DNA of 20,572 nucleotides from JAWWPY01 sp964412845 (GTDB taxonomy: Bacteria; Actinomycetota; Actinomycetes; Streptosporangiales; Streptosporangiaceae): contig CAYPQM010000127.1 in assembly GCA_964412845.1 (NCBI GenBank), positions 1-20,572 of the forward strand, written 5' to 3'. Position numbers and translations under genes: made by a program. Positions within the stretch are counted from its first letter, which is position 1, and each line of letters starts with the position of its first letter. The notes under the pieces are model-generated. The model saw only the letters and a program-made list of their open reading frames with translations. It was not told the DNA's origin and searched no databases. This document shows, piece after piece, positions 20,545 to 20,572 of the stretch.

Positions 20545-20572
20545 CGAAGCACCCGTGCTGGTTCGCGCCTGA

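Overview
High-GC actinobacterial chromosome, probably a Streptomycetales/Streptosporangiales-type genome. The evidence is roughly 70% GC with strong third-position bias, GTG and TTG starts, TANNNT -10 boxes at or near start codons, a DUF574 (Methyltransf_19) SAM methyltransferase, MenA for menaquinone, and a HAAS/PadR remnant pair. A run of exactly 100 N (7591-7690) shows that this is a draft scaffold; it interrupts one gene.

Layout. 1-2004 (minus): the first ~360 codons of a fatty acyl-CoA synthetase (running off the left edge), preceded by a DUF574 methyltransferase gene that is flanked by two perfect hairpins. 2283-3772 (plus): an NfeD-like / SPFH (stomatin) membrane microdomain pair, overlapping convergently the 3' end of menA. 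3725-6545 (minus): ilvD then menA, branched-chain amino acid and menaquinone biosynthesis. 6659-7851 (minus): a membrane NERD-domain protein with a 24-bp tandem repeat that broke the assembly. 8007-9431 (plus): an amidase-signature hydrolase. 9632-12832 (plus): a membrane-anchored penicillin-acylase-family Ntn hydrolase followed closely by a small membrane protein. 12807-13167 (minus): decayed HAAS and PadR fragments. 13190-16888 (plus): a GH77 4-alpha-glucanotransferase with a shortened N-terminal region, then a PhoD-like phosphatase. 17053-17673 (plus): a SemiSWEET sugar transporter whose frame continues antisense into a SnoaL/NTF2-fold gene (minus). 17963-18627: a 665-bp stretch with no convincing gene but a perfect palindrome. 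18628-19176 (plus): a DinB/DUF664 protein with a leaderless-type promoter. 19297-20502 (minus): a ROK-family repressor.

Most genes are ordinary metabolism, and I do not see a clear multi-gene defence, biosynthetic or mobile system. The items most worth a second look are: the 55-bp identical contig ends at the N gap, which when merged restore a 345-residue NERD protein exactly in frame; the methyltransferase 5' leader, whose first arm can pair either with the second arm or with the Shine-Dalgarno sequence; the PadR/HAAS deletion scar; and the shortened MalQ. No tRNA, rRNA, CRISPR array or complete insertion sequence was recognised.
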